In this document: piece after piece, positions 14,852-21,795 of the stretch
Layout of the letters: each line of letters starts with the position of its first letter
How positions within the stretch are numbered: the stretch's first letter is position 1
Source: Prevotellaceae bacterium
GTDB lineage: Bacteria > Bacteroidota > Bacteroidia > Bacteroidales > Bacteroidaceae
Assembly: GCA_015257125.1 (NCBI GenBank)
Contig: JABZKU010000031.1
Coordinates: forward strand, 1-25,254
DNA length: 25,254 nt
Direction of reading: 5' to 3'
Notes under the pieces: model-generated
The model's database searches: none
Seen by the model: only the letters and a program-made list of their open reading frames with translations
Told to the model about the DNA's origin: nothing
Translations under genes and position numbers: made by a program

Positions 14852-14885
14852 ACAAAAAAGGAGTTGCGCACGGCGCAACTCCTTT
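14852..14885 (-). terminator. Intrinsic terminator of the tRNA gene
   Basis: AAAGGAGTTGCGC (14857-14869) and GCGCAACTCCTTT (14873-14885) form a perfect 13-bp stem with a three-base loop. On the minus strand a T-rich run follows (complement of 14850-14859), so it ends the tRNA transcript. Confidence 0.92.
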
Positions 14886-14895
14886 AGAGAGTGGG

Positions 14896-14969
14896 TGGAC
14901 CAGCTAGGGCTTGAACCTAGGACCTCCAGATTATGAGTCTGTTGCTCTAACCAACTGAGCTACAAGTCC
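14896..14969 (-). tRNA. tRNA-Met (anticodon CAT)
   Basis: A 74-base cloverleaf without encoded CCA. D-stem GCTC/GAGC, anticodon loop CTCATAA with CAT (complement of 14933-14935), T-stem CTAGG/CCTAG with loop TTCAAGC, discriminator A. It lacks the GGG/CCC anticodon stem of an initiator, so it is an elongator tRNA-Met, or less likely the tRNA-Ile whose C34 is modified to lysidine. Two pairs are non-canonical: U6-U67 in the acceptor stem and A27-G43 at the top of the anticodon stem. Its promoter is at 14996-15027 and its terminator at 14852-14885. Confidence 0.93.
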
Positions 14970-14995
14970 GGCGAAAGAAATTTACTTTCGTGTTG

Positions 14996-15027
14996 CGAAG
15001 TTAGCAAAAAAGCGTAGGGCTGCCAAA
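14996..15027 (-). promoter_or_regulatory. Promoter of the tRNA gene
   Basis: On the minus strand TTTG (15027-15024), a 20-base spacer and TAACTTCG (15003-14996), one mismatch from TAnnTTTG. Transcription would start near 14990, about 20 bases before the mature tRNA. Confidence 0.6.
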
Positions 15028-15072
15028 TTATCGGGCTGTTTTTTGCTTTCCGTGGACTTGTACGGGCGTGGT

Positions 15073-16020
15073 TTAGAGTCCCCAAGCGGAGAGGATGAAG
15101 TCTTTTTCGACGCGTTGCTCGGCGGCATCGGGGAGGTTGTGGAAGAAGTTGATGCCGGTGTTGCGTTCGAGTTGTGCGATGCTGAGTGCGTGTTTGCGCA
15201 TGTCGGCGGTGGTGCCGGTCTTGCCGTAGTTTTTGTTTTCGAGCCAAAAGGCGATGCCGCTATACACTCCATTTTTGACCTTGAGGAGCGCCATGAAGTA
15301 GTGCGCCGGTACGGGTACGCGATTGCCGGCGACGTATTTGAGAATACCGGCGGTGCGATCGATGGTGCCGCCCTTCACGACATAGAGCGTGTCGGCAAAG
15401 GAAGTGCGGCGACCGAGGTCTTGCACCAAGTTTTCGAGGGCCGTCCAGTAGCGCTGGTTGAAGTGGGCGAGCTGGGGGCTCATGTTGGTGAGATAGAAGG
15501 TCTGATCGTTGGCTTCGCGCGAGAAGAGTCGATCGGCCGAGGCGACGAGATGCCCGTGATCATAGCCGTTGAAGGAGATGTCGGAGGGCAGGGCTTCGGC
15601 CCGCGCAAGAAGGGGATCGGCGGGATATTGGGGCTTTTCGGCGTAGGGCTTGCGGCCTACCTTCTTGGGGCGGGTGTCGGTGTCGAAACGGAAGGCGACC
15701 CAGCGCGAATGAAAGAGGGTGGCATCGTAGGCGACGGCATAGTTGAGAATGGAGTCGCGGCCGGGGGCAGCGGGTGCCACGCGGTGGACGAGAAAGCGCT
15801 CGGCGGCGTCGCCGGTGAGCAGGGGCATCTCGATGCGCAAGGCGGCCAGCCGATTGGCTTCGCTCATTTTTCCGGGTGTGATGTGCGGTGTGGGGTCGGG
15901 CGTGGGGGAAGGTGTGGGCGTGGTGCCCGAATTGCCCCAGTTGACCTCGGGTTTTTGCTCCTTGTCGCAGGCCACGAGCGTGAGCGACAGGCAAAGGAGG
16001 GCGAGAAGAAGTCTGTGCAT
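15073..16020 (-). CDS. Lipoprotein DNA/RNA non-specific endonuclease (NUC1/NucA family)
   Basis: A metal-dependent beta-beta-alpha nuclease acting on DNA and RNA. The signal sequence ends in a lipobox (LTLVAC, lipidated Cys18), followed by a Pro/Thr-rich stalk (PTPSPTPDPTP) that would hold the enzyme away from the outer membrane. The catalytic block is YDHGHLVASADR at 153-164, where the usual DRGH is DHGH (Asp154-His157), then FYLTNMSPQLAHFNQRYWTALENLV with the metal-binding asparagine region. The C-terminus has SIAQLERNTGINFFHNLPD, also typical. At 315 residues it is complete. It is the last protein gene of the receptor cluster, 109 bases behind the anchor-J lipoprotein and directly behind a terminator-like hairpin (16032-16072). 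I infer that it cuts extracellular nucleic acid for uptake. Confidence 0.93.
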   Translation of the reverse strand: MHRLLLALLCLSLTLVACDKEQKPEVNWGNSGTTPTPSPTPDPTPHITPGKMSEANRLAALRIEMPLLTGDAAERFLVHRVAPAAPGRDSILNYAVAYDATLFHSRWVAFRFDTDTRPKKVGRKPYAEKPQYPADPLLARAEALPSDISFNGYDHGHLVASADRLFSREANDQTFYLTNMSPQLAHFNQRYWTALENLVQDLGRRTSFADTLYVVKGGTIDRTAGILKYVAGNRVPVPAHYFMALLKVKNGVYSGIAFWLENKNYGKTGTTADMRKHALSIAQLERNTGINFFHNLPDAAEQRVEKDFILSAWGL

Positions 16021-16031
16021 GTTTTGTGCTT

Positions 16032-16072
16032 GTAAAGAAAAACACCGCCCGCATGGGGTGCGCGAGCGGTGT
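16032..16072 (-). terminator. Terminator/attenuator just before the nuclease start
   Basis: On the minus strand ACACCGC (16072-16066) pairs with GCGGTGT (16048-16042), and TTTTTCTTT follows (complement of about 16033-16041). Only about 11 bases separate its end from the nuclease ATG at 16020, too few for another promoter, so nuclease expression would depend on read-through. Confidence 0.6.
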
Positions 16073-16129
16073 GACGAGAAACGGGGCGGCTACGCGGAGG
16101 TGGCCGTCATGGTTGTGCGAATGTGTGGA

Positions 16130-17815
16130 TTACTGCACTCCTCCGTCGGTGGTGCTGAGCGTGGCATCGTCGACGAGGAAGGCGCCGCTACCCTTTTGGT
16201 TCATGATGAGCAGGCAAATGGTCTTGGGCTGATCGAGTTTGAACGTATGGGTGACGAGCGTCCACGTGCCTTGGGGCACTGCTGTGGAGTTGCCGTAGAG
16301 ATAGTCGGTCTTGAAGTCGGCTACCTTGTGATCGGTCATGATGGCATAGCCGGTCTTGAGCTGCGCGTTGGCTTCTGCGCCATTAACATAGAACGAGAAA
16401 GTGTAAGTGCCGGCTTTGAGGCTGAGTTCGGCGTAAGACAAGCGCTTGTTGGCTCTGGCATCACCGGTGACCTTCACGGCGTATTGTCCACTGTGGGCCG
16501 TGGTGCTCTGCGAAAGCGTGGCGTTGCCGATGCTCGACTTCCAAACGGCGGGGGCAGTACCGTCCCAACTTTCGAAACCGGCGTTGCTCAACAGGTTGTT
16601 TCCCGAAGGAGCAGGGGCAGGTGTGGGATCGGGAGTGGGTTTTGGAGCAGGATCGGGCGTCGGTGTGGGCGTGGGTTGCGCGGGTTGGTCGAGATGACCG
16701 AGGGCGAGCTTCACGTTCTTGACTTGCCATGTGGAACCGCTCTTGTTGTCGCTGTTGTAGCGGAAGGCAATGCGCACTTTCTTACCGAGGAAGGCGGTGG
16801 GAATGTCGAAGTTGGCCGAAGTATAGGTCTTCCAATCTGCACCTTCTGTCCATTTTTGGTTGAGCACCGTCCATCCTTCGGTGGGTTTGTCGGCGTTGTA
16901 GGCGTCGGTGATGAGGAGTTGTTGGTTCTCGTCGCCCTTGTTGTAGCGGAGAATGTAGTCGAGAGCCACGTGTGCACCTTCGGTCTTTGCGGCGGTGAGG
17001 TCTACCTCTTGGCTGACGAGGTAGTAAGTGCCGGCCGTGGTCTTCTTCGAGGCGTTGTCGTAGCCCGAAGCCTTGGCCGATTTGAAATCGATTTTCCATG
17101 CGCCTTCGCCGGAAGTGGTTTGGTTGGTGAATGTACCAAGCGTAGCGGCAAAGCTCTCGTCGATAAGCGGGCCGTTCGTGTTCGGTTGGACGGGTTGTTC
17201 GGGCGTGGAGGGCGTCACGGCGCCGCGTTGTACCTTGAGGTTCTTGATTTCCCAAGTGGAACCGCTCTTGTCGTCGGTGTTGTAGCGGAAGGCGATGTGC
17301 ACTTTCTTGCCGAGGAAGGCGGCGGGAATGGCCACTTTGTCGTTGACGAAGTTCTTCCAGTCGGCGGCTTCCGTCCATTTCTGATTGACTACCGTCCATC
17401 CTTCGGCAGGTTTCTCTGCGTTGAAGGCATCGGTGATGAGGAGTTGCTGGTTTTCATCGCCTTTGTTGTAGCGCATGATGTAGTCGAGCGCCACATAAGC
17501 GTTATCTACGCCGGTAAGGTCGATTTCGGAGCTGACAAGGTAGTAGGTGCCGGCTGTGGTCTTCTTGGCGGCGTTGTCGTAGCCCGAGGCTTTGGCGGTT
17601 TTGAAGTCAATTTTCCACGCGCCTTCTCCGGAAGTAGTGTAATTCTTGAACGAACCGAGTGAGCTGGCGAAGCTTTCTTCGAGCAACACTTCCTTGGAAG
17701 CGGGTTGTTGCTGTTGTTTTTCTGTGGGAAGTCCGTAAGGGGCGGGCACGTCTTCGCAGGCAGTGAAGCCCAAAGCGAGGGTGCAGGCCGCAGCAAGGGA
17801 GAGGAACTTATTCAT
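16130..17815 (-). CDS. Surface lipoprotein with two choice-of-anchor J domains and a C-terminal binding domain
   Basis: 561 residues. Lipobox LGFTAC (Cys20), then a Gln-rich spacer. Two near-identical beta-sandwich modules of the choice-of-anchor J type (about 43-205 and 216-378) are offset by exactly 173 residues. Each opens with an ESFA-LG-F segment, contains TSGEGAWKIDF, KASGYDNA and TTAGTYYLVS, and ends in GSTW followed by KN. A Pro/Thr-rich linker (about 380-405) leads to a C-terminal module (NLLSNAGFESWDG onward) resembling carbohydrate-binding beta-sandwich domains. No catalytic motif. The start is 6 bases after the DUF5689 stop, so they are co-transcribed. I infer a surface binding protein for the receptor's ligand, in place of SusD; the ligand is not shown by sequence. 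Confidence 0.9.
   Translation of the reverse strand: MNKFLSLAAACTLALGFTACEDVPAPYGLPTEKQQQQPASKEVLLEESFASSLGSFKNYTTSGEGAWKIDFKTAKASGYDNAAKKTTAGTYYLVSSEIDLTGVDNAYVALDYIMRYNKGDENQQLLITDAFNAEKPAEGWTVVNQKWTEAADWKNFVNDKVAIPAAFLGKKVHIAFRYNTDDKSGSTWEIKNLKVQRGAVTPSTPEQPVQPNTNGPLIDESFAATLGTFTNQTTSGEGAWKIDFKSAKASGYDNASKKTTAGTYYLVSQEVDLTAAKTEGAHVALDYILRYNKGDENQQLLITDAYNADKPTEGWTVLNQKWTEGADWKTYTSANFDIPTAFLGKKVRIAFRYNSDNKSGSTWQVKNVKLALGHLDQPAQPTPTPTPDPAPKPTPDPTPAPAPSGNNLLSNAGFESWDGTAPAVWKSSIGNATLSQSTTAHSGQYAVKVTGDARANKRLSYAELSLKAGTYTFSFYVNGAEANAQLKTGYAIMTDHKVADFKTDYLYGNSTAVPQGTWTLVTHTFKLDQPKTICLLIMNQKGSGAFLVDDATLSTTDGGVQ
16711..17161 (-). repeat. Tandem intragenic repeat, copy 2
   Basis: Encodes the second anchor-J module. 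It aligns with copy 1 at a fixed offset of 519 bases, with many silent differences, so the duplication is not recent. Boundaries are approximate. Confidence 0.7.
17230..17680 (-). repeat. Tandem intragenic repeat, copy 1
   Basis: Encodes the first anchor-J module; partner of 16711-17161. For example, AGCCCGA at 17581 corresponds to 17062. Boundaries are approximate. Confidence 0.7.
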
Positions 17816-17821
17816 AAGATC

Positions 17822-18778
17822 TTATTTTGTATGGACAGTGGAAGGTTGAATGTCGTCGAGGCTGCGCAGTTGCATTTGCCAGTCGGAATAGTAGGAAAGC
17901 ACGCCGGTGTAGGTGCGACTCTCTACGGGAATTTGGGTAAAGGAGATGTTGTTGCGCACAGAGGTGCGGATGGTGAATCCGGCGGTGCTGTTGTCGAGCA
18001 GCAAGGTGCGGTCTACGCCGAAGCCGGCGTCGTAGAGTGCTTTGGGAGCAAAGATCTTGGGCAGCGGTTCGAGCTTGCCGGAGAGTGCGCCCTTGGCGGG
18101 AGTGTTGACCTCTGCGCCTTGTACCTCTTTGATTTTGCCGCGCACGGTGGCGAGGATGGGACAGTTGAGGTAATTGCGGTTGGCTTTGTTTTGAAGCCAG
18201 CTTGCCGCTTCGGCGGTGGTGAGGTCGCGCGGAGTGAGCTCGGGCGCTTTGGAATCGGGTGTTCCGACAAGGGCGATATGGGTGCTCACATCTTCAAGCA
18301 GCATGGGACCGAGACGCAGATTGCCGGCCGAAGTATAGTAAGGCCGGCCGATTTTCGGCGTGCGGCTGTAATTGCCGACGTAGAGTCCGTTGAGGTTGAT
18401 GCGCACACGTTGGCCGAGAGCGAAGTGGGGGAAGAGGGTCGACGTCTTCACACCGACCGTAATACACTGGTCGTCGTCGGCTCCGGCGGTGGAATGGATG
18501 TCGCGGAGCACAAGCGTCTGATAGAGATTGCCGGAGATGTCGTTGGCCACGACAACGCCTTCAAAAATGACGTCTTCTTTGACTTCCTCGAAGGTGTTGT
18601 TGCCGGTGATCGGCGTGCTGTACTTCTCTTTCACCTTGAGAATGGTGGAGTTGGCCGCGGGGAGCTGTTGTGCGGTGATGAGCGCACGCGAATTGTCGGG
18701 CACCTCGTTGTGATCCATGCACGAGGCGAGGGAAAGTGAGAGCGCACCGGCGAGTGCGAGTGATAATATGCGATTCAT
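17822..18778 (-). CDS. DUF5689-domain lipoprotein
   Basis: 318 residues with a lipobox LSLASC (Cys20). The body matches the DUF5689 pattern: FEGVVVANDISGNLYQTLVLRD, then VGVKTSTLFPHFALGQRVRINLNGLYVGNY, with later IGRPYYTSAGNLRLGP and SWLQNKANRNYLNCPI. Such strands suggest OB-type beta barrels, a fold often used to bind nucleic acids or oligosaccharides. It begins 12 bases after the receptor gene and ends 6 bases before the anchor-J lipoprotein, so all three are one operon. It is probably exposed on the outer membrane with the receptor. Ligand unknown; nucleic acid is my inference from the nuclease neighbours. Confidence 0.9.
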   Translation of the reverse strand: MNRILSLALAGALSLSLASCMDHNEVPDNSRALITAQQLPAANSTILKVKEKYSTPITGNNTFEEVKEDVIFEGVVVANDISGNLYQTLVLRDIHSTAGADDDQCITVGVKTSTLFPHFALGQRVRINLNGLYVGNYSRTPKIGRPYYTSAGNLRLGPMLLEDVSTHIALVGTPDSKAPELTPRDLTTAEAASWLQNKANRNYLNCPILATVRGKIKEVQGAEVNTPAKGALSGKLEPLPKIFAPKALYDAGFGVDRTLLLDNSTAGFTIRTSVRNNISFTQIPVESRTYTGVLSYYSDWQMQLRSLDDIQPSTVHTK

Positions 18779-18790
18779 GTGAGCTGCTTT

Positions 18791-21520
18791 TTAGAACTTG
18801 AATCCGATGTTGAGGAAGAAGTTGAAAGGATTGGCGTAGTAGTACTTCGAGTTGCGCGAGAACTTGTAGGCTTTTCCTTCGCCCTTGGCGTAAGTTCCGC
18901 CGTCTTCTTTGTAATAGTAGTCCGATCGATTCTGTTCGTATCCTCCGGTGCGGAGCTTCGTGTTGTTGGTGATATTTTGCAGCGAGAGGTTGATATTCAA
19001 GCTGCGGCCGTGGCGCAGACGGAAATAGCGTCCGATGCTGAAATCGAACATGAATCCGCCCTTGAACTTCTCTTGTTCGGCAGCATAAGCGGCCACTTCT
19101 TTGCCGGCAGCATCGAAGAGCACACCGCCTTCACGCTTCACTTCGCTTTCGGTCACGTCGTAGGACGGCCGACCGTTGGCGTCTGTGCCCGAGGGAGTGT
19201 AGAAGTGTCCATCGCCGTTGTACGTGCTGTTGAGTCGACGGTAGGGCGAGAAACCGACGTAGACGCGGTCATAATAATTGGCCGTTGCCTCGAAGAACCA
19301 GCCCTTAATACTGTAGTTGGCTCCAAGCGAGACGGCTGTGAGCGGCGTGCTGCTCACGCGCATTCCGTCGGCAATGACGCGCAGGGGCATATTTTCCTTG
19401 GTTACGGGATTGACCACCTTGTTCAAACGCGCCAATTCGGTGGAATTCATGCCTTCGTAGCTGATCTGTGCGAGCGGGTTGTTGGTGTATTTTGCATCGC
19501 CCACCGAAGCCAAGAGAAGGAATGAGAGGTTAGACGTGGCCTGCACGTCGAAAGCCGCTTCCACTCCGTAGTGCTGCTTCTGCACATCCGTCATGGTCAG
19601 GTAGGTGAAGGTCGATTGCTGGTCGTTGTAGAACGCGCTTTGCTCCACCTGACGGCCAAACTGCGCATAGTAGCCGCTGAGTTTACCGACCACCGGGCCG
19701 ACACGGAACGTATAGCTGAGGTCGGCGTCGTAAATATCCTCATTGGTGAGGTTGTCGACGAAGTTATTTTGTGCACGAGCGGCGACAAAGGCGTTGCGCG
19801 CCAAAGGAGCTTGCGTGCCGGCGCCGGCATTGAGGGCAAAGGTGTGGTTGAAGGTGGGCGAGTAGGCCACGCCGAGTTTACCGCCGCCGCCAAGGAATTT
19901 TGCCAAGCCGCTCTTGCCGAAACTGTTGTTCTTGTAGCGGCCGTTCTCCATCAAACCGTCGCGCTCCATGCTCGTACCGTCGATGCGGCCGGCCAGCGTT
20001 ACGGTCCAGTGAGGAGAGGTAAATTTATAATTGCTCCACGCCTCAGCTTTGTTCACGTCGATGTTGTAGTCATAGCCGAAGCGATCGCCTTTGCCAATCA
20101 TACGATTCGGACGACGCACGTCGTTTTGCGCTTCGTCGGAGGCGATGCCGTAATCGTTCACCGCAAACTTGTCGAGGTCAGTGTAGCGAGTGGCACCGAG
20201 CAAGTCCGCCATGGTCTTGTAGTGCATGCCGTGCGTATGGTTGAGTTGTACGCCGAGGGCGATGCGATGGTGCACGTTGAAGGTGTGATTGAGCGTCGAA
20301 CTCAGCGCCCACACGCTTTGATCGTTGTGGCGACGTTCCAGATAGTAGAGCGCTTCTCCGCCTTCTTGTTCGTTGCGGCGGTTGACAAAGTAGAGTTGAT
20401 CCCAATCGATTTGTCGGTTGGCCTTGTTGGCCGTCCAATGTTGGCGAAGGGTTTTCCACTGTTTGAGCAAGAAGTCCTCGTCCGCCACGTTGTGTTCGTT
20501 CGAACTGCTGCGCGTTCCGTCGCTGCCCCACACATTGCCCACGGCCGAGGGGAAGTTCTTATAGTAGTCCGGGCGCGGATCGTAGGCATTGCCGTTCCAA
20601 CCGAGCGAAGTACCGCTGTAGAACGAATAAGTATAGCCCAAGTTGGTCGTCACGCGCGTATCGTTGTTGTCGGTCTTCCAGTCCCAAGTCAGGATGCTTG
20701 TGGGGGCAAAGGCTCTCACCACGCGCGAATTACGCTTTTCGCCGTTTTGGTAACCCCAGTTTGGGTTGTAGTAGTGCGAGTTGGCCAACCAATAGGCCTC
20801 TTCTGTCGACGCCGCCTGTTGCGCACGTTCGGTCGGTGCGCCGTAGGTCACGAGAGAGAGGGCGTGGTTCGTGCCGAAGCGTTTTTCCGCCGCGAGAAAA
20901 TACGCCGCAGAGTTGTAGAACGTGCCTTCGATCACCCCTTCCGTTGCACCGCGATAACCCACAGAAGCCGCGAGCGCCCAACCGTTTGACATCAGCCCCG
21001 TGGCATAGGTGAAGAGCGCACGTCCCACATAGTTGCGGTTGGTGGCTGAAAAACTCAACTTTTTGCCCTGAGCAAATTGCGAAGCGCGGGTGTTGTAGCT
21101 CGTTGCGCCGCCCACACCGGCCAAACCGAAGGTGGAATAGGCATAAGCATCCACCCCCTCTTTGTTGCGTGTGGCGTCGTTGAGTCCGCCGATGGAAGCG
21201 TAGTTGAAACGTCCCAATTCCAAATCATTGAGACGAAGTCCGTTCATGTACGTGTTGGCATACATATTATCGTATGCGCGCACGCGGAAACGCATCGGGC
21301 TAAAGCGGAAGCCGACGTTGTTGAGAAACGGATCGCTTTTGGCTGTGACCGACGAAATGGTCTGCGCGATGTCGCCGTCTTCGTCAAGTTGCGAGTCGGA
21401 GAAGGTGAAATCGGCGTTGTCGTCTTGAAATCTGACGGTATCGGCCACGGGATGCTGTGCCCGTGCCGCAGCACCGGCCACGCACCAAAGGGCGGCCAAC
21501 AGGAACGTTCCTTTCTTCAT
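18791..21520 (-). CDS. TonB-dependent outer-membrane receptor
   Basis: 909 residues starting MKKGTFLLAALWCVAGAAARAQ, a signal peptide cleaved near residue 22. It is an outer-membrane beta barrel with an N-terminal plug: RVRAYDNMYANTYMNGLRLNDLELGRFNYASIGGLNDATRN is typical plug sequence. The final strand ends NPFNFFLNIGFKF with the terminal aromatic needed for barrel assembly. It lacks the N-terminal carboxypeptidase-regulatory-like extension common in SusC proteins, and no susD-like gene is adjacent. The start at 21520 is chosen over 21559 because the signal peptide begins here. It is the first gene of an operon with DUF5689, anchor-J and nuclease lipoproteins, and would import their ligand using TonB energy. 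The large plus-strand frame across it is a shadow. Confidence 0.93.
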   Translation of the reverse strand: MKKGTFLLAALWCVAGAAARAQHPVADTVRFQDDNADFTFSDSQLDEDGDIAQTISSVTAKSDPFLNNVGFRFSPMRFRVRAYDNMYANTYMNGLRLNDLELGRFNYASIGGLNDATRNKEGVDAYAYSTFGLAGVGGATSYNTRASQFAQGKKLSFSATNRNYVGRALFTYATGLMSNGWALAASVGYRGATEGVIEGTFYNSAAYFLAAEKRFGTNHALSLVTYGAPTERAQQAASTEEAYWLANSHYYNPNWGYQNGEKRNSRVVRAFAPTSILTWDWKTDNNDTRVTTNLGYTYSFYSGTSLGWNGNAYDPRPDYYKNFPSAVGNVWGSDGTRSSSNEHNVADEDFLLKQWKTLRQHWTANKANRQIDWDQLYFVNRRNEQEGGEALYYLERRHNDQSVWALSSTLNHTFNVHHRIALGVQLNHTHGMHYKTMADLLGATRYTDLDKFAVNDYGIASDEAQNDVRRPNRMIGKGDRFGYDYNIDVNKAEAWSNYKFTSPHWTVTLAGRIDGTSMERDGLMENGRYKNNSFGKSGLAKFLGGGGKLGVAYSPTFNHTFALNAGAGTQAPLARNAFVAARAQNNFVDNLTNEDIYDADLSYTFRVGPVVGKLSGYYAQFGRQVEQSAFYNDQQSTFTYLTMTDVQKQHYGVEAAFDVQATSNLSFLLLASVGDAKYTNNPLAQISYEGMNSTELARLNKVVNPVTKENMPLRVIADGMRVSSTPLTAVSLGANYSIKGWFFEATANYYDRVYVGFSPYRRLNSTYNGDGHFYTPSGTDANGRPSYDVTESEVKREGGVLFDAAGKEVAAYAAEQEKFKGGFMFDFSIGRYFRLRHGRSLNINLSLQNITNNTKLRTGGYEQNRSDYYYKEDGGTYAKGEGKAYKFSRNSKYYYANPFNFFLNIGFKF

Positions 21521-21550
21521 GTCTGAGGAGTCATATAGGTTAGGTGTGTC

Positions 21551-21568
21551 GCCGAGCAAAGGCTCGGC
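21551..21568 (-). promoter_or_regulatory. Hairpin in the receptor mRNA leader
   Basis: GCCGAGC (21551-21557) and GCTCGGC (21562-21568) form a 7-bp stem with a four-base loop, about 30 bases before the receptor start. A CGCT/AGCG hairpin near 21593-21604 and complementary CCCC and GGGG tracts (21571-21574 with 21615-21618) suggest a folded leader. A possible -7 box TATCTTCG is at 21638-21631 on the minus strand, without a clear -33. Confidence 0.35.
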
Positions 21569-21765
21569 TGCCCCGTTCTGTCTTGCTTTCTACGCTAAAA
21601 AGCGCGAGCCTGTAGGGGTAGTTTTCAATGCGAAGATAGCAAAAAGCCGTTGACTCTATGGTTTTTCCCCCCTTTTTTTTCTAAATGTACCCGCTCTCCC
21701 CCGCATTTTCCCCCTTATCGTGGCGAAAAAGCCCCGTCAAAGCGGAGAGAATGCGATTTTGTTCT

Positions 21766-21773
21766 TAAATTTG
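21766..21773 (+). promoter_or_regulatory. -7 box of the exported phosphatase/nuclease gene
   Basis: TAAATTTG matches TAnnTTTG and lies 22 bases before the ATG at 21796. No TTTG is seen at the -33 position, so a regulator may be needed. Confidence 0.45.
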
Positions 21774-21795
21774 CTGCATATATTACATTGACAGT

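Larger units (their letters stand above)
14121..14895. other. 775-base non-coding region between doxX-like gene and tRNA
   Basis: No convincing gene. It holds the DoxX promoter (14173-14203), an 11-bp inverted repeat (14267-14335), a parS-like site (14352-14367), a palindrome/terminator (14539-14577) and the tRNA terminator (14852-14885). From about 14640 to 14850 the base composition is clearly more AT-rich than the neighbouring genes. Only trivial frames were seen there, for example a 23-codon minus-strand frame. Confidence 0.6.

Noticed and set aside
15743..17662. 639-codon plus-strand frame opposite the anchor-J lipoprotein
   Set aside because: Its repeats mirror the real tandem repeats of the minus-strand gene; glycine/valine-rich composition, no signal sequence or family match.
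19571..20989. 472-codon plus-strand frame opposite the TonB receptor
   Set aside because: Lies inside the receptor gene; composition is that of an antisense shadow.
21521..21640. Cobalamin riboswitch before the TonB receptor
   Set aside because: Leader is only about 105 bases and lacks the B12-box sequence; hairpins noted instead.
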